Made by a program: the position numbers and the translations under genes
Shown: piece by piece, positions 32,755-42,495 of the stretch
How positions within the stretch are numbered: the stretch's first letter is position 1
Layout of the letters: every line of letters begins with the position of its first letter
The notes under the pieces: generated by a model
Database searches by the model: none
Seen by the model: the letters and a program-made list of their open reading frames with translations, nothing else
What the model was told of the DNA's origin: nothing
NCBI GenBank assembly: GCA_037718865.1
Contig: JBBJMP010000022.1
Span: forward strand, 1-64,000
Source: JADCRZ01 sp037718865
GTDB lineage: Bacteria > Bacteroidota > Bacteroidia > Chitinophagales > Chitinophagaceae
Direction: 5' to 3'
DNA: 64,000 nt

Positions 32755-34659
32755 TTACCTGGTTACCATCTCCTGTTTGGGCCATTGTGCTAACGGCGCT
32801 ATTTTCAGTTTGGCCTTCTTTTCAACATTTTCCGGAACAAGGAAAACAGTAAGCGCTCCCTTTGACTTTGCAGGCATTTTCACTTCGAAGCCCACCAAAC
32901 TTGTTCCCGGGTTTGGCGCATCATAACCGGTAGTCGGTACGGTTGACCAGGTCTTCATGGTTATATTTGCAGGTTCCTGGACCTGCAGGACAAGCTTTTT
33001 GCCATCTTGAGTGAGTTCAGCTTTATTCTTACCGGTAATTTTAACTGCAGCAGGCGTTAGGAGGGTCCATCGGATCGTTGTTTCCTGAGGTAGTATTTCG
33101 AGTTCATCGCGAATTACAACATAACCCTTGTCAACTATCGCAACTCCCCTGTTGGCTTTTGCCAGGAAACCTTTATACACCGGGCTTAGGTCGGTGATGG
33201 CATGCATAAAAGAAGCATTCTTTGAAGATGCCGTAATAGGCGCATGACCATCAACCCGCTGAAAAGAATCATTCACGGCAAGGGTGTTATGCACCAGATT
33301 GTTATAGCGGAACACTTTCCATCGTTCTGCATCCTGGGTACGGCCAAACAGTTTTATTCCTTTTGATTCCAGCGATTCATATTCCTGACTACCAAAATCC
33401 ATGGCCCATCTTACTCCATTGGCTTCCATGATAAACGAGCCAATATCCATATGAGCGTGGTTAACCGAAGCCGAACCTGCTTTTAATCCGACATAAATGG
33501 CCGCAGAATCCGTCCACGATGTGCGCATCAGCGCTACAGGACTACTTCCTCCGCCCACCCACATGTTCGATGCAGGGGCAGGAATGGCATCAATGCCGAC
33601 CCCATTGCTCCAGATAATAATGGCAGGCAGCAAGCGGTTTTGAACGAACCTCTTCCCTTCTCCCTCCTGCAGGCGCTTGCGCTCAACCCAAAGCAGGGAA
33701 GGATCTTTAAGTCTTGCTGCAAACCAGAACATAGCCGGCTGAAGCCCCCCACCTGAGCCGGCATCAGAGTAATTGAACGAATTACCGGAAGGGCCGGTCA
33801 TATTTTGCAGGTAACCTGCTGTTTTCAAAAAACCCGGAATGTCAGATAGTCCAAAGTCCTTACCAAACACTTTTTCCATGGCGCTGAGGAACATTATATT
33901 AAAACTGGTACCATAACCCCAGTAGCCATAGCCTTCGGGGTAAGCACCATCCGGACTATAATCTTTCATAGGCAGGACAATCGATTCTATCGCCCGGTTA
34001 ATGATCTGTTTTGCCAGTTCCGGCTGGTCTTCGTAAATAGCCAGTGCACCGTAAGTCATCCCGGCATTGCAGACCTGGTTCCAATTGTGGGTGGCCCTGA
34101 GCCAGCTGTTGTATTTTGGATCGAGTGATGGTTCGATACCTTTTTTCAAAATGGCCTGCTTAATGGCAGCCCTGGATGTTTCAGGCAATTCGTGATAAAG
34201 CCAGTCGTAACCAATAGACACGCCCATGGTCATTTCAGCCACATCAAGGAAATGTGTTGGATTCCAATCACTGAATGCAGCAACAGCCAGCAGTTCTTTT
34301 TCCGCTCTCTGCAGGTATTTCTTGTCACCGGTCATGCGAAAAGTGTAAGAAAGAAAAAAAACACGCCGGATGCATTCACGTGATTTGTCAAGGAGGCGGC
34401 GGCCGATCTGGATCCGTTCTATCGGAGCCAGGTCGATTAACCGGTCGCATTCGGTAATGATAGCCTGGTGCATTTTGTTCCAGGTATCGTCACCGCCAAT
34501 GGTTTTCTTTATAGTTCCCTCTTCTCCTTTCATCAGCAGGATGCGGGGATGAGCAGGTATTTGTACGGAACCACCAATGTGGTCGGTCTGCCCGGAAACA
34601 ACAGTAATGAGCACAAAAAAGAACGCTGTAAAGGTCAGCAACGCGTGATTGATTTTCAT
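32755..34659 (-). CDS. Heparinase II/III-family polysaccharide lyase-like protein
   Basis: A 634-aa exported protein (signal MKINHALLTFTAFFFVLITVVSG). Residues about 60-330 form the alpha/alpha toroid seen in alginate and heparin lyases (RATHNWNQVCNAGM and YSPDGAYPEGYGYWGYG). The heparinase II/III beta-sandwich follows (about 370-560), with SVNHAHMDIGSFIMEANGVRWAMDFG, where the His and Asp match the metal/active-site region. The probable substrate is an uronic-acid polysaccharide. It is a stand-alone gene, divergent from the TonB receptor at 34939; the shared 280-bp gap likely contains both promoters. Confidence 0.9.
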   Translation of the reverse strand: MKINHALLTFTAFFFVLITVVSGQTDHIGGSVQIPAHPRILLMKGEEGTIKKTIGGDDTWNKMHQAIITECDRLIDLAPIERIQIGRRLLDKSRECIRRVFFLSYTFRMTGDKKYLQRAEKELLAVAAFSDWNPTHFLDVAEMTMGVSIGYDWLYHELPETSRAAIKQAILKKGIEPSLDPKYNSWLRATHNWNQVCNAGMTYGALAIYEDQPELAKQIINRAIESIVLPMKDYSPDGAYPEGYGYWGYGTSFNIMFLSAMEKVFGKDFGLSDIPGFLKTAGYLQNMTGPSGNSFNYSDAGSGGGLQPAMFWFAARLKDPSLLWVERKRLQEGEGKRFVQNRLLPAIIIWSNGVGIDAIPAPASNMWVGGGSSPVALMRTSWTDSAAIYVGLKAGSASVNHAHMDIGSFIMEANGVRWAMDFGSQEYESLESKGIKLFGRTQDAERWKVFRYNNLVHNTLAVNDSFQRVDGHAPITASSKNASFMHAITDLSPVYKGFLAKANRGVAIVDKGYVVIRDELEILPQETTIRWTLLTPAAVKITGKNKAELTQDGKKLVLQVQEPANITMKTWSTVPTTGYDAPNPGTSLVGFEVKMPAKSKGALTVFLVPENVEKKAKLKIAPLAQWPKQEMVTR

Positions 34660-34938
34660 TGTGGAATCAATGTTGATTATTGACTCAAATATAAATCATT
34701 AGCCGTGCCGGAGCTTACTCCCGGAAAGAATAAATTATTACACAGATAGTAAATTACCGGTTTATCGTCAGGCAGCATTAATTACAGGTTAATAGTATCA
34801 TTTATGATAAAATGTATTTCCGCCGTTGTATCTTTAATATTGGTTAAATCAGTGGTTAACTTTTAATGATTTAATTCATAAATCTATATCAGACTAAATA
34901 ATCAATCCGGCACCTTTTATATTCCGCTTACTGTAATT

Positions 34939-37257
34939 ATGATTCATCATACATTAAGGTGGAAGGAGATGTTCACAAGCATTTTGCTGATCATTTTGTT
35001 TACCACCTTTGCTTTTGCACAAGATCCACCGTTTACTATTTTGCTCCGGGATAAGGATTCGGGGCAGCCCCTGTCAGGCGCTACACTAGTCTCTTTGAAC
35101 AGCAGGTTCAAACAAACAAGTGACAGTACCGGTCGGGTAACCATCCCTTTTAATGTTCGTAACAAAAGTGAAAAGCTACAACTCAGCATGGTTGGGTATA
35201 TTACGCTAACCGTCAATGCCGGTAAGTTATTGCCATCCCAGGCCATTGGTTTTGAAAAAAATGTCGGCACCCTGGCTGAAGTAATTGTTACGAGTAACAA
35301 CCCGGTGGAAAAAGTACGCAATGTTCAAATGGGCTCAGAGCTGATCACCGCAGTAGAAGCAAGAAAACTGCCCGCCATTCTGGGAGAAGTCGACATTATC
35401 AAAATACTGCAGCTCAAGCCCGGCGTTAAAAATGCCGGAGAAGGGCTGGCAGGGCTGTATGTCAGAGGTGGAGGCGCGGATCAGAACCTGATACTGATCG
35501 ATAACACTCCGGTTTACAATCCTAACCATTTACTCGGCTTATTCAGCATTTTCAACAATGATGCCCTCAGGGAAGTGAAGTTGTTCAAGGCCGCCTATCC
35601 AGCCGTGTATGGCGGCCGTTTATCGTCAGTGCTTGATGTATCTATGCGCCCCGGCTCCTTAGATAGCTTTGGCGTTTCAGGCGGGATCGGCTTCCTGTCT
35701 TCCAGGCTTTCCATTGAATCGCCTGTTAAGAAAGGGCGGTCATCCTTCATTGTTTCCGGCCGAAGAACCTATTTCGATATATTTACCAATGCACTAAACC
35801 GCGCCAAAAAAGGCGATTCGGCCTTCGAGGCCATACCGCCCTATTTTTTTTCTGACCTTAATTTCAGGGGTGACTGGAAAATCAATGACAGGAACTTCGT
35901 CTGGGCCACCGGTTATTGGGGATCTGATAATTTCAAATCCTCATCTGATGAGTTTGGTGCCCGATTTACCTGGGGTAACCAAACAGCATCCCTGAACTGG
36001 AGATCTGTTCTGCCGCGAAATAAGGAAATAACTTCGACAATATTCTACTCAGGCTATAGTTACAAGTTTATAAACCAGTTTAGCTTTAATGAGCTGATAT
36101 TACGATCCGGGATTAACACGCTGGGATTTAAAGCGGTAATTAAAAGCAATACTGAAAAGCCCCTCAGGCTGCAGGCGGGCCTTGATGGCATGATCCATCA
36201 ACTCAATATTGGTGACTTCAAAGCATCGTCAGACCTCAGTGGTTTTAATATAGGAGAAAAAATTGACGGTAATGAATGGGGGGTGTTTTTAAATAGTGAG
36301 TGGGACCGGTCAAAAAAACTCGGCTTACTCTCGGGCATGCGGCTTTCCGGGTTTTATGCCGGCAATCAATGGCATGTAAACGCCGAGCCACGTTTTGGTG
36401 CCAGGATCAATGTATTCGAAAATGCAGCCATTAAAGCGAGCCTGACCAGAATGTATCAATACCTTCACCTGGCCTCTTTGAGCTCCGCATCGCTTCCTAC
36501 CGATATCTGGTATCCTTCCACCAACAAAACCAAACCGCAATATGCCGATCAGGCCAGCATCGGATGGTCGCAAGCAGTCCGGGATAATATGTATTTTTTT
36601 TCAGTGGAGGGATATTACAAATGGATGAACAACCAGGTGGAATTCAGGGATGGCGCTAACATCTTCGGCAACCCCAGGCTTGAAAATGATTTTGTATTCG
36701 GAAAAGCAAATGCTTACGGAGTTGAAGTGTACCTGGAAAAAAAGCAGGGCAGAACAACGGGCTGGCTTGGATATACGTTATCCCGCACGACCAGGACTTT
36801 CGCGGATATTAACAACGGAAGGCCTTTTAAACCGCGTTACGACAGAAGGCACGACTTCTCGTTTGTCTTCATGCATAAACTGAGCAACAAGTTTACGCTT
36901 AGCGGTAACTGGATCTTTGGCACGGGCACCTATATCACCGTTCCCGTTGGCCGGTATGTATTTCAGGACCAGGTCGGCGACAGGCCAAGAAGGATAACTC
37001 CGGTTTACGGAGACAGAAGCAATTACCAGCTTGCGCCCGTGCACCGGATGGACCTTAGCCTGGTTATGTTGCTTAAGAGCAAAAAAGGAAGTAGAGATAT
37101 TACTTTCAGTTTGTACAATGCTTACAGCAGGCGAAATCCTTTCTTCATTCAATTCAGGGACGTGAAGAATGAAAGTGGGTATGTAACATCCATAGAACCT
37201 ACACTCATTTCCCTCTTTCCTGTATTACCCGGAGTAACTTATAATTTTAAATTTTAG
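34939..37257 (+). CDS. TonB-dependent outer-membrane receptor (CarboxypepD_reg-like N-terminus)
   Basis: A 772-aa receptor: signal peptide, a carboxypeptidase-regulatory-like Ig domain (about 30-95), a plug domain (about 130-225; LYVRGGGADQNLILIDNTPVYNP) and a 22-strand barrel ending in F (residue 772, a typical terminal aromatic). This short form lacks the SusC signature. The next gene codes for a DUF4249 lipoprotein, the usual partner of such receptors, placed 3 bp after the stop. The pair imports an unknown ligand. It is divergent from the lyase. Confidence 0.93.
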   Translation: MIHHTLRWKEMFTSILLIILFTTFAFAQDPPFTILLRDKDSGQPLSGATLVSLNSRFKQTSDSTGRVTIPFNVRNKSEKLQLSMVGYITLTVNAGKLLPSQAIGFEKNVGTLAEVIVTSNNPVEKVRNVQMGSELITAVEARKLPAILGEVDIIKILQLKPGVKNAGEGLAGLYVRGGGADQNLILIDNTPVYNPNHLLGLFSIFNNDALREVKLFKAAYPAVYGGRLSSVLDVSMRPGSLDSFGVSGGIGFLSSRLSIESPVKKGRSSFIVSGRRTYFDIFTNALNRAKKGDSAFEAIPPYFFSDLNFRGDWKINDRNFVWATGYWGSDNFKSSSDEFGARFTWGNQTASLNWRSVLPRNKEITSTIFYSGYSYKFINQFSFNELILRSGINTLGFKAVIKSNTEKPLRLQAGLDGMIHQLNIGDFKASSDLSGFNIGEKIDGNEWGVFLNSEWDRSKKLGLLSGMRLSGFYAGNQWHVNAEPRFGARINVFENAAIKASLTRMYQYLHLASLSSASLPTDIWYPSTNKTKPQYADQASIGWSQAVRDNMYFFSVEGYYKWMNNQVEFRDGANIFGNPRLENDFVFGKANAYGVEVYLEKKQGRTTGWLGYTLSRTTRTFADINNGRPFKPRYDRRHDFSFVFMHKLSNKFTLSGNWIFGTGTYITVPVGRYVFQDQVGDRPRRITPVYGDRSNYQLAPVHRMDLSLVMLLKSKKGSRDITFSLYNAYSRRNPFFIQFRDVKNESGYVTSIEPTLISLFPVLPGVTYNFKF

Positions 37258-37259
37258 GA

Positions 37260-38063
37260 ATGAAATTTTACCTAGTTATCCTGCTGCTGACTTTCATGAT
37301 ATCCTGCGAGAAAGTAATCAGCGTAAAATTGCCTGATTACGAGCCCGAGATTGTGGCAGAAATGTACCTGGAAGAAGGTAAGCCACTCAGGTGCCTGGTT
37401 TCCCAAAGCCTGTCCTATACAGACTCCGTGATCAATTTGCCTCTGAACAATGCTACGGTGGTTATTTCGGACGGTAATGCGCGTTACATGCTGCAAAATG
37501 TAATTAACGTGGATACCACAACGGGGAGATTGTATAATTTCTATCATCCCATAGAACTTCCCTTTAATAATTTAAAGACATATTCTCTGACCATTTCTGA
37601 CAGCACCGGGCGTTTGGTGACTGGCGTCACGCGCTTCTCGCAAATGATCATTCCTATCGACAGTGTCGGCAGGAAATCTTCATTGACCAATGCCGACAGC
37701 TTCAGCGTTGGCATAGTCATTACTGACCCAGCGGATTTGGAAAATTATTACCGGTTTATAGTTGCCAAAAAAAAGAGCAGATTCGCTGATAACCCAACAG
37801 ATTTTTCTTTAAATGATATTTCTTTTAACGGCAAACCGTTCAGTTTTTTTTCTGAAGCGGCATATGCCAGAAATGATACGGTGACCGTAAGAGTGTATTC
37901 ACTACAAAAGGAACACTATGACTATATTCAATCTACCGGGGATGCGCGCGGGGCAAATTTTAACCCTTTTTCCCAGCCAGGCCGGATAAAATCAAACGTC
38001 AAAGGGGGATTGGGCATTTTTACCGCCATCCGGTATGCAGAAAGAGATGTAATCATCAAATAA
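37260..38063 (+). CDS. DUF4249-family lipoprotein
   Basis: A 267-aa lipoprotein (lipobox MISC, Cys16) with the DUF4249 pattern (EPEIVAEMYLEEGKPLRCLVSQSLSYTD is spread over residues 28-58, then a beta-sandwich). It begins 3 bp after the TonB receptor stop. Members of this family accompany TonB receptors in Bacteroidota and probably act as surface or periplasmic binding partners. Confidence 0.9.
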   Translation: MKFYLVILLLTFMISCEKVISVKLPDYEPEIVAEMYLEEGKPLRCLVSQSLSYTDSVINLPLNNATVVISDGNARYMLQNVINVDTTTGRLYNFYHPIELPFNNLKTYSLTISDSTGRLVTGVTRFSQMIIPIDSVGRKSSLTNADSFSVGIVITDPADLENYYRFIVAKKKSRFADNPTDFSLNDISFNGKPFSFFSEAAYARNDTVTVRVYSLQKEHYDYIQSTGDARGANFNPFSQPGRIKSNVKGGLGIFTAIRYAERDVIIK

Positions 38064-38095
38064 TTGTACCTTTACTCCTCATTAAAGTTTACTTC

Positions 38096-38440
38096 ATGAT
38101 TAAGTATTTCCCAATCTTATTTCTGGTAATTACAATCATTACGGCTAACAAAGCCTTTAGCCAGCAGGCAGATACCGCTCAGGCTGCTAAAGTGGTAGAG
38201 CAGATTGTCAAGGAAGAAAAGTCAATTAGCAATAGCGAAAACAAAATTGACAAAAATGATAAGAAGATAAATAAGGCCTTAAGAAAAGCAAAAAAGCAGG
38301 AAAGAAAAATGAACAAGGCCCTGGCAAAAGCTAAAAAACAGGAAAGGAAAAAAGAACGGGAAGAACAAAGGAAAAGGAAAAAAGAAGAGAAAATAAATGA
38401 CTTGAAAAAAGACCTTGGCACCCAGGGATCCTCCAATTAG
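38096..38440 (+). CDS. Small exported Lys/Glu-rich coiled-coil protein
   Basis: A 114-aa protein with a clear signal peptide (residues 1-21, ending KAFSQ) and a mature part that is almost entirely charged. Lys/Arg and Glu heptads run from residue 30 to 105 (KALRKAKKQERKMN repeated), predicting a long helix or coiled coil. It is the third gene after the TonB receptor, separated by 32 bp. Its function is unknown; it may be a periplasmic structural or chaperone-like helix. The low-complexity composition also makes antisense frames look open. Confidence 0.72.
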   Translation: MIKYFPILFLVITIITANKAFSQQADTAQAAKVVEQIVKEEKSISNSENKIDKNDKKINKALRKAKKQERKMNKALAKAKKQERKKEREEQRKRKKEEKINDLKKDLGTQGSSN

Positions 38441-38521
38441 TCAGTAATATTAATACTTAAGACAATTTCTTTTTTTGAAAAAAAAGTTAATTGTTCTTTG
38501 CTGAGTCCTTTACAATTACGG

Positions 38522-38550
38522 GCGGTATACATTTTACCGCTTTTTTTTTT
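38522..38550 (+). terminator. Intrinsic terminator of the TonB receptor operon
   Basis: A 6-bp stem GCGGTA/TACCGC with a 7-nt loop followed by ten T residues at 38541-38550. It lies after the small charged protein gene and before the BatD-like gene. Confidence 0.75.
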
Positions 38551-38603
38551 GGAGTATTGATGAAACCAAATACTACAAAGAAGTCATCATCCGCGCTCAG
38601 TTT

Positions 38604-40178
38604 ATGCTTCACTTTATCTATATATTGGCAAGTATTATAACCGGACCGACGGCTGTATCAGATTCACGCTGGCCATTTGTGGAAGATGTCACCGTTTGCC
38701 GAACAGATTATCAAGATACAATTAAACGTTCTGCGCAAAGCAGAACAGCGTTGACTGTTGCACGTGAGAATGTGTTGAAACCGGGAGAAAGGGTCTCGGA
38801 AAAGATTCAAAGAAACCTTTTTGTAAAGGTTAACACCAATAAAACCAGTTGTTATGTAGGCGAGCCCATCCTTGCCGAGTATAAATTATATTCCCGCCTT
38901 GTAGCGAAATCAAAAATAATTAAACAGCCATTGCTGAATGGATTTACGGTATATGACATGATGGATTTTGTGCCTTTAGCTGAATCGGAGGAAATCGTTC
39001 AGGGCAAGCGGTTTAAGGTGCACACCCTCCGCAAGACTCAACTGATACCTTTGCAAACGGGCATCCTGGAGTTAGACCCGATGGAACTGGAAAACACAGT
39101 GCAATTAATAAAAAGCAGGGATCTTAAACCACAGAAAGGAAATCAGCTCAATGATCTTCTGGATGTTTTCTTGGATGAAGAATCAGCCCCTGCCATTACG
39201 CAATCCGCAAAAACACAAAGTAATACGGTAGTCGTTTCTGTGAATGCTTTGCCAGACAACGACCGACCTCCTTATTTCAATGGGGCGGTTGGCCGGTTTA
39301 CCATTAGCGCGACGATAGATTCCTCCAGGCTGTCAGCGCAAAATGCCGCAATATTGACCGTTGAAATATCCGGAAAGGGCAATCTGGCTTTGATCGAGGC
39401 TCCCGAAATTCAATGGCCTCAGGGATTTGAAAGCATGGATACCCGTTCATCAGAAGAACTGGATAAAACCGTTATCCCGTTAGAGGGAACAAAGCGGTTT
39501 GAATACTCTTTTATTGCGGAAAGAGAAGGCAGTTTCATTATTCCGCCTGTTTTATTTGCTTATTTCGATCCGTCCGGCATAACATACAAAACCATTTCCA
39601 CTAAGGCTGTACCCATCCGGGTTTCTGCCGGCGATAGGATAGTGAAGTCCTCCAAACCGGAATCATCCGTTCAATCCTTACCCAGAGAAGATAATAGTAT
39701 ACCTGCGTTGCTGAAAGCGCATTTTGCGCTGATACTGGTCGTGCTTTTGGCTCTGATCGGTATTTTATTCATGTGGCTGCAAATGTTGCACCGGGGAATC
39801 AAAGTTAAAGATACCAGGCCGGCAGCTGAGCGCACAAAGGATACTATCGGCACAACATTAACCGCCCCCCGGAATGATCCGCTACAGAAGACGAGAACGC
39901 TGAGTACTGACCCACATGGATTTTATAAAGAATTGAACAAGGTATTATTAAATACCCTGGCAGAAAAATTTCAACGCTCACCCGGAGAACTTTACAAACC
40001 CTATATAATGCATCAACTTCAGTTAAAAGGATGGAATGATATGATGACAGCTGATCTGGTAGCGCTATTGACAGAGTGCGAGCAAAACCTCTACAGCTCA
40101 AATGAAATACCTGCGAGGGATGTTGCAGCCAGTTTATATAGAGCAGAACGGGTGATGGCTGCTTTGGAAAAATGGTAA
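38604..40178 (+). CDS. BatD-like protein (aerotolerance family), orphan
   Basis: A 524-aa protein with an N-terminal hydrophobic start and a second membrane helix at about residues 376-396 (ILVVLLALIGILFMWLQML). Between them are two Ig-like domains of the BatD family (NLFVKVNTNKTSCYVGEPILAEYKLYSR; SRLSAQNAAILTVEISGKGNLALI). The first Ig domain of typical BatD proteins seems to be missing: the protein starts near the second one. The cytoplasmic tail (about 400-524) has a helical BatD C-terminal region. The usual partners MoxR, BatA, BatB and BatC are not adjacent, so the operon is broken or the protein has a separate role. Confidence 0.82.
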   Translation: MLHFIYILASIITGPTAVSDSRWPFVEDVTVCRTDYQDTIKRSAQSRTALTVARENVLKPGERVSEKIQRNLFVKVNTNKTSCYVGEPILAEYKLYSRLVAKSKIIKQPLLNGFTVYDMMDFVPLAESEEIVQGKRFKVHTLRKTQLIPLQTGILELDPMELENTVQLIKSRDLKPQKGNQLNDLLDVFLDEESAPAITQSAKTQSNTVVVSVNALPDNDRPPYFNGAVGRFTISATIDSSRLSAQNAAILTVEISGKGNLALIEAPEIQWPQGFESMDTRSSEELDKTVIPLEGTKRFEYSFIAEREGSFIIPPVLFAYFDPSGITYKTISTKAVPIRVSAGDRIVKSSKPESSVQSLPREDNSIPALLKAHFALILVVLLALIGILFMWLQMLHRGIKVKDTRPAAERTKDTIGTTLTAPRNDPLQKTRTLSTDPHGFYKELNKVLLNTLAEKFQRSPGELYKPYIMHQLQLKGWNDMMTADLVALLTECEQNLYSSNEIPARDVAASLYRAERVMAALEKW

Positions 40179-40232
40179 TGTTGCTGCCCGTTAGCTGTTG
40201 CAACATCGCTGCCAAGGACTTGCTTCAACGAG

Positions 40233-41084
40233 TTATTGTGCATGAAGTAATCGCAGCACGTAGGCATCTTTTTCCCTGTCTGAGGCCTTTTTTAAATTAC
40301 TGATGAGCCATCCGGAATTTACACTCGGCCGGGAAAACCGGCTGATCGTGAATATCCATCCATCAACCTGCAAAAAATGGTAAACTACATTTTTTACAAA
40401 TCTATATTTTAGCTGGTTATTCAAAACTGCTCTTAAAAAAGCCCGGGAAGCGGGGTAATGAATGAAATTAGTGTCTAGATAATCGCGTATGTTCGGTTTA
40501 TCTCTAAGGGCCGAGGATAAGGATAAGAAATTAGTGGCATGGCTCATGGGGTTTAGGAATTTTATTCCCCTGTATTCATGTTGAAAAGCGATTGGATACT
40601 TAACCGGGGTAATAAACCGCGAGTAAGCACCGGCTATAGTCCATTTTGAACCGCCATCCGCATCGTGTTGTATTTTCAGCAATATCACAACATCAATCAT
40701 CTTACCGTTGTACTCGAACTTACACAAAGCCTCAGCGTACCAATGCTCACTAATAAAATCAAGGAAAACGGGGTTAACGCTATCAGTAACCTGGTTGTAA
40801 AAGTCAGCCACCTCATTTTCATTCCAATTTTTGTTCTGTTTATTAAAGAGGTTGCTGATCAGAGATCCCCTGTCGACCGTTATGCCCGGATAATTATCTT
40901 TCACATAAGCGTTGATGAAAGCGTCCGGCTCATCGTTGAACCGTTCAAAGAATTCATCAATGTGCTTTACCTCAAAAGCAAAGATCCGTTCACGTTCCGA
41001 ATTGGATTCGATATGCTGAGCAGTTGCGTGGAAACAGATAATACAACAAATGAATGGAAATGCGACTGTCTTGCGGCTCCACAT
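40233..41084 (-). CDS. Exported hypothetical protein, NTF2-like core
   Basis: A 283-aa protein with a signal peptide (MWSRKTVAFPFICCIICFHATA) when started at ATG 41084, two bases after the stop of the upstream gene. A longer frame to 41138 would overlap that gene and lacks coding sense. The mature part (EVKHIDEFFERFNDEPDAF, YAEALCKFEYNG, DGGSKWTIAGAYSRF) looks like an alpha+beta NTF2/SnoaL-type domain followed by a helical tail. It is the third gene of an exported-protein operon that is divergent from the TerY-P triad. Function unknown. Confidence 0.75.
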   Translation of the reverse strand: MWSRKTVAFPFICCIICFHATAQHIESNSERERIFAFEVKHIDEFFERFNDEPDAFINAYVKDNYPGITVDRGSLISNLFNKQNKNWNENEVADFYNQVTDSVNPVFLDFISEHWYAEALCKFEYNGKMIDVVILLKIQHDADGGSKWTIAGAYSRFITPVKYPIAFQHEYRGIKFLNPMSHATNFLSLSSALRDKPNIRDYLDTNFIHYPASRAFLRAVLNNQLKYRFVKNVVYHFLQVDGWIFTISRFSRPSVNSGWLISNLKKASDREKDAYVLRLLHAQ

Positions 41085-41086
41085 AA

Positions 41087-42421
41087 TTAAGAAGGCTTCG
41101 TGACGGCGATGCCAATATTTCCTAAAAAGACATCCCATTCTAAAGAAGTTTCACCGCCCCTTCTTTTTTCATATGTTTTTAAAACGATCTCAACCGTCTT
41201 ACGGGTAATGTCCTCATAGGTTTTATTATCGCCCGAGATGCCGGTGAACCGTTGTTCAAACTCTATAAAACCGTAATAATTTCCATCCGGACCTTTCCGC
41301 AGGCGGCTGGTGTACTGAACATCATACCACTCAATCACCACTTTATCATATTTAAGCAGGCCCAACCGCTTAAGATACACACCTACTTTATATTGCTGAA
41401 CATCGGAACGGTTTATGGAAGAAACCTCCACGGTAGCATCTTCGTTGATAAAAAGAGAAACAGCCTGGTCAATTGTTTTTGACAATTGGTCGGCATCGGT
41501 GTCTTTATCAGAAATCAACCGGATATAGCCCTCTAATTCTTTTATATTCAACAGGGCTTTTTTCTGCAAGCCTGTTATAGTTGCAGAATCAAGCCTGGCT
41601 TCGGATGCAGACGTTTTACCCCCGCCGCCCCGTGCACCGGTCGAAGCGGCTGTTTTAGTGCCGGAGTAATTCGTATTTGACACTGTTTTCGGAGCAGGGG
41701 CATCTTTACCTGCTACCCTTTGTTTTGCTGCAGGCTTGGAAACAGATGAATCCCTGTTGTTTGAAACGGATTGTTGTGACATTGGCTGGGAGACCGTGTC
41801 CTTTTTTGGTTCCACGACGGGAGAACCGGCAATAGCTTGTGTGTCTTTTCTGACTTCAGTTCCCTGATTCATTTTTGTTGAAAATGCCAGCTGGTAATAA
41901 TTGTCCTGTATAGACTTTAATGTTCGATAAGCCTTATCTGCACTCGAGATTAACTTATGTTTACCGTCTTTAAAGATAATGACGGTGACGTCTTTTTTTG
42001 GAATGGTCAGAAACTTGTTACCAACAGTGTATTCAACAGTGTTTTCCTTTTCCATCCTGAACATACCGGTTATGATATCATTTTTTTCAGTAATTATTTT
42101 ATCAACCTTATTAAAATCCGGGTCTGCCTGCAGAAAAAAGTTTTTGCTATACACATCCGCTTTGATAGCATTTTCATACAACCCCGGAATGACGAGAAAA
42201 TTCCCGATACTATTGAAAACAAACAGTACATCGGAATGGGTAGTAGAATAGGGAACCTTCGGATTTACCGCATCTGTACCCTTTATAGCGTTGGCAGTAA
42301 TTTCAGTGACTTTCCAATCATTCGTTTTCTTTTTGGTAAAATAGATCTTATCCTGTGCATGTACATTGACACCCACGAGTATCAGGCAAAAAAGCAAATA
42401 ATTTTTTTGTGTATAATTCAT
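41087..42421 (-). CDS. Exported hypothetical protein with NTF2-like C-terminal domain
   Basis: A 444-aa exported protein (signal ends VHAQ, residue 23). Residues 25-175 form a first domain; 185-275 is a low-complexity Ser/Thr/Lys/Ala linker; residues about 285-444 (LFINEDATVEVSSINRSD, YGFIEFEQRFTGISG, VEIVLKTYEK, WDVFLGNIGI) look like an NTF2-type alpha+beta sheet with a helix in front. This design parallels the N-terminal domain of the upstream TPR protein and the core of the downstream protein. The gene starts 74 bp after the TPR gene. Function unknown. Confidence 0.75.
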   Translation of the reverse strand: MNYTQKNYLLFCLILVGVNVHAQDKIYFTKKKTNDWKVTEITANAIKGTDAVNPKVPYSTTHSDVLFVFNSIGNFLVIPGLYENAIKADVYSKNFFLQADPDFNKVDKIITEKNDIITGMFRMEKENTVEYTVGNKFLTIPKKDVTVIIFKDGKHKLISSADKAYRTLKSIQDNYYQLAFSTKMNQGTEVRKDTQAIAGSPVVEPKKDTVSQPMSQQSVSNNRDSSVSKPAAKQRVAGKDAPAPKTVSNTNYSGTKTAASTGARGGGGKTSASEARLDSATITGLQKKALLNIKELEGYIRLISDKDTDADQLSKTIDQAVSLFINEDATVEVSSINRSDVQQYKVGVYLKRLGLLKYDKVVIEWYDVQYTSRLRKGPDGNYYGFIEFEQRFTGISGDNKTYEDITRKTVEIVLKTYEKRRGGETSLEWDVFLGNIGIAVTKPS

Positions 42422-42495
42422 TACTTAACATTTAAAATTCATATTCAATAGCCATAGTTCCGTTTTTCAGAGTGGAAGCCTGGCGGTATTTAATT

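Noticed and set aside
38179..38436. Minus-strand frame opposite the Lys/Glu-rich protein
   Set aside because: It is the antisense of a low-complexity coding sequence and encodes a Phe/Leu/Ser-rich artefact.
40179..40232. Possible terminator between the BatD-like and exported protein genes (TGTTGC/GCAACA)
   Set aside because: A 6-bp stem with a 15-nt loop and no T tract; not convincing.
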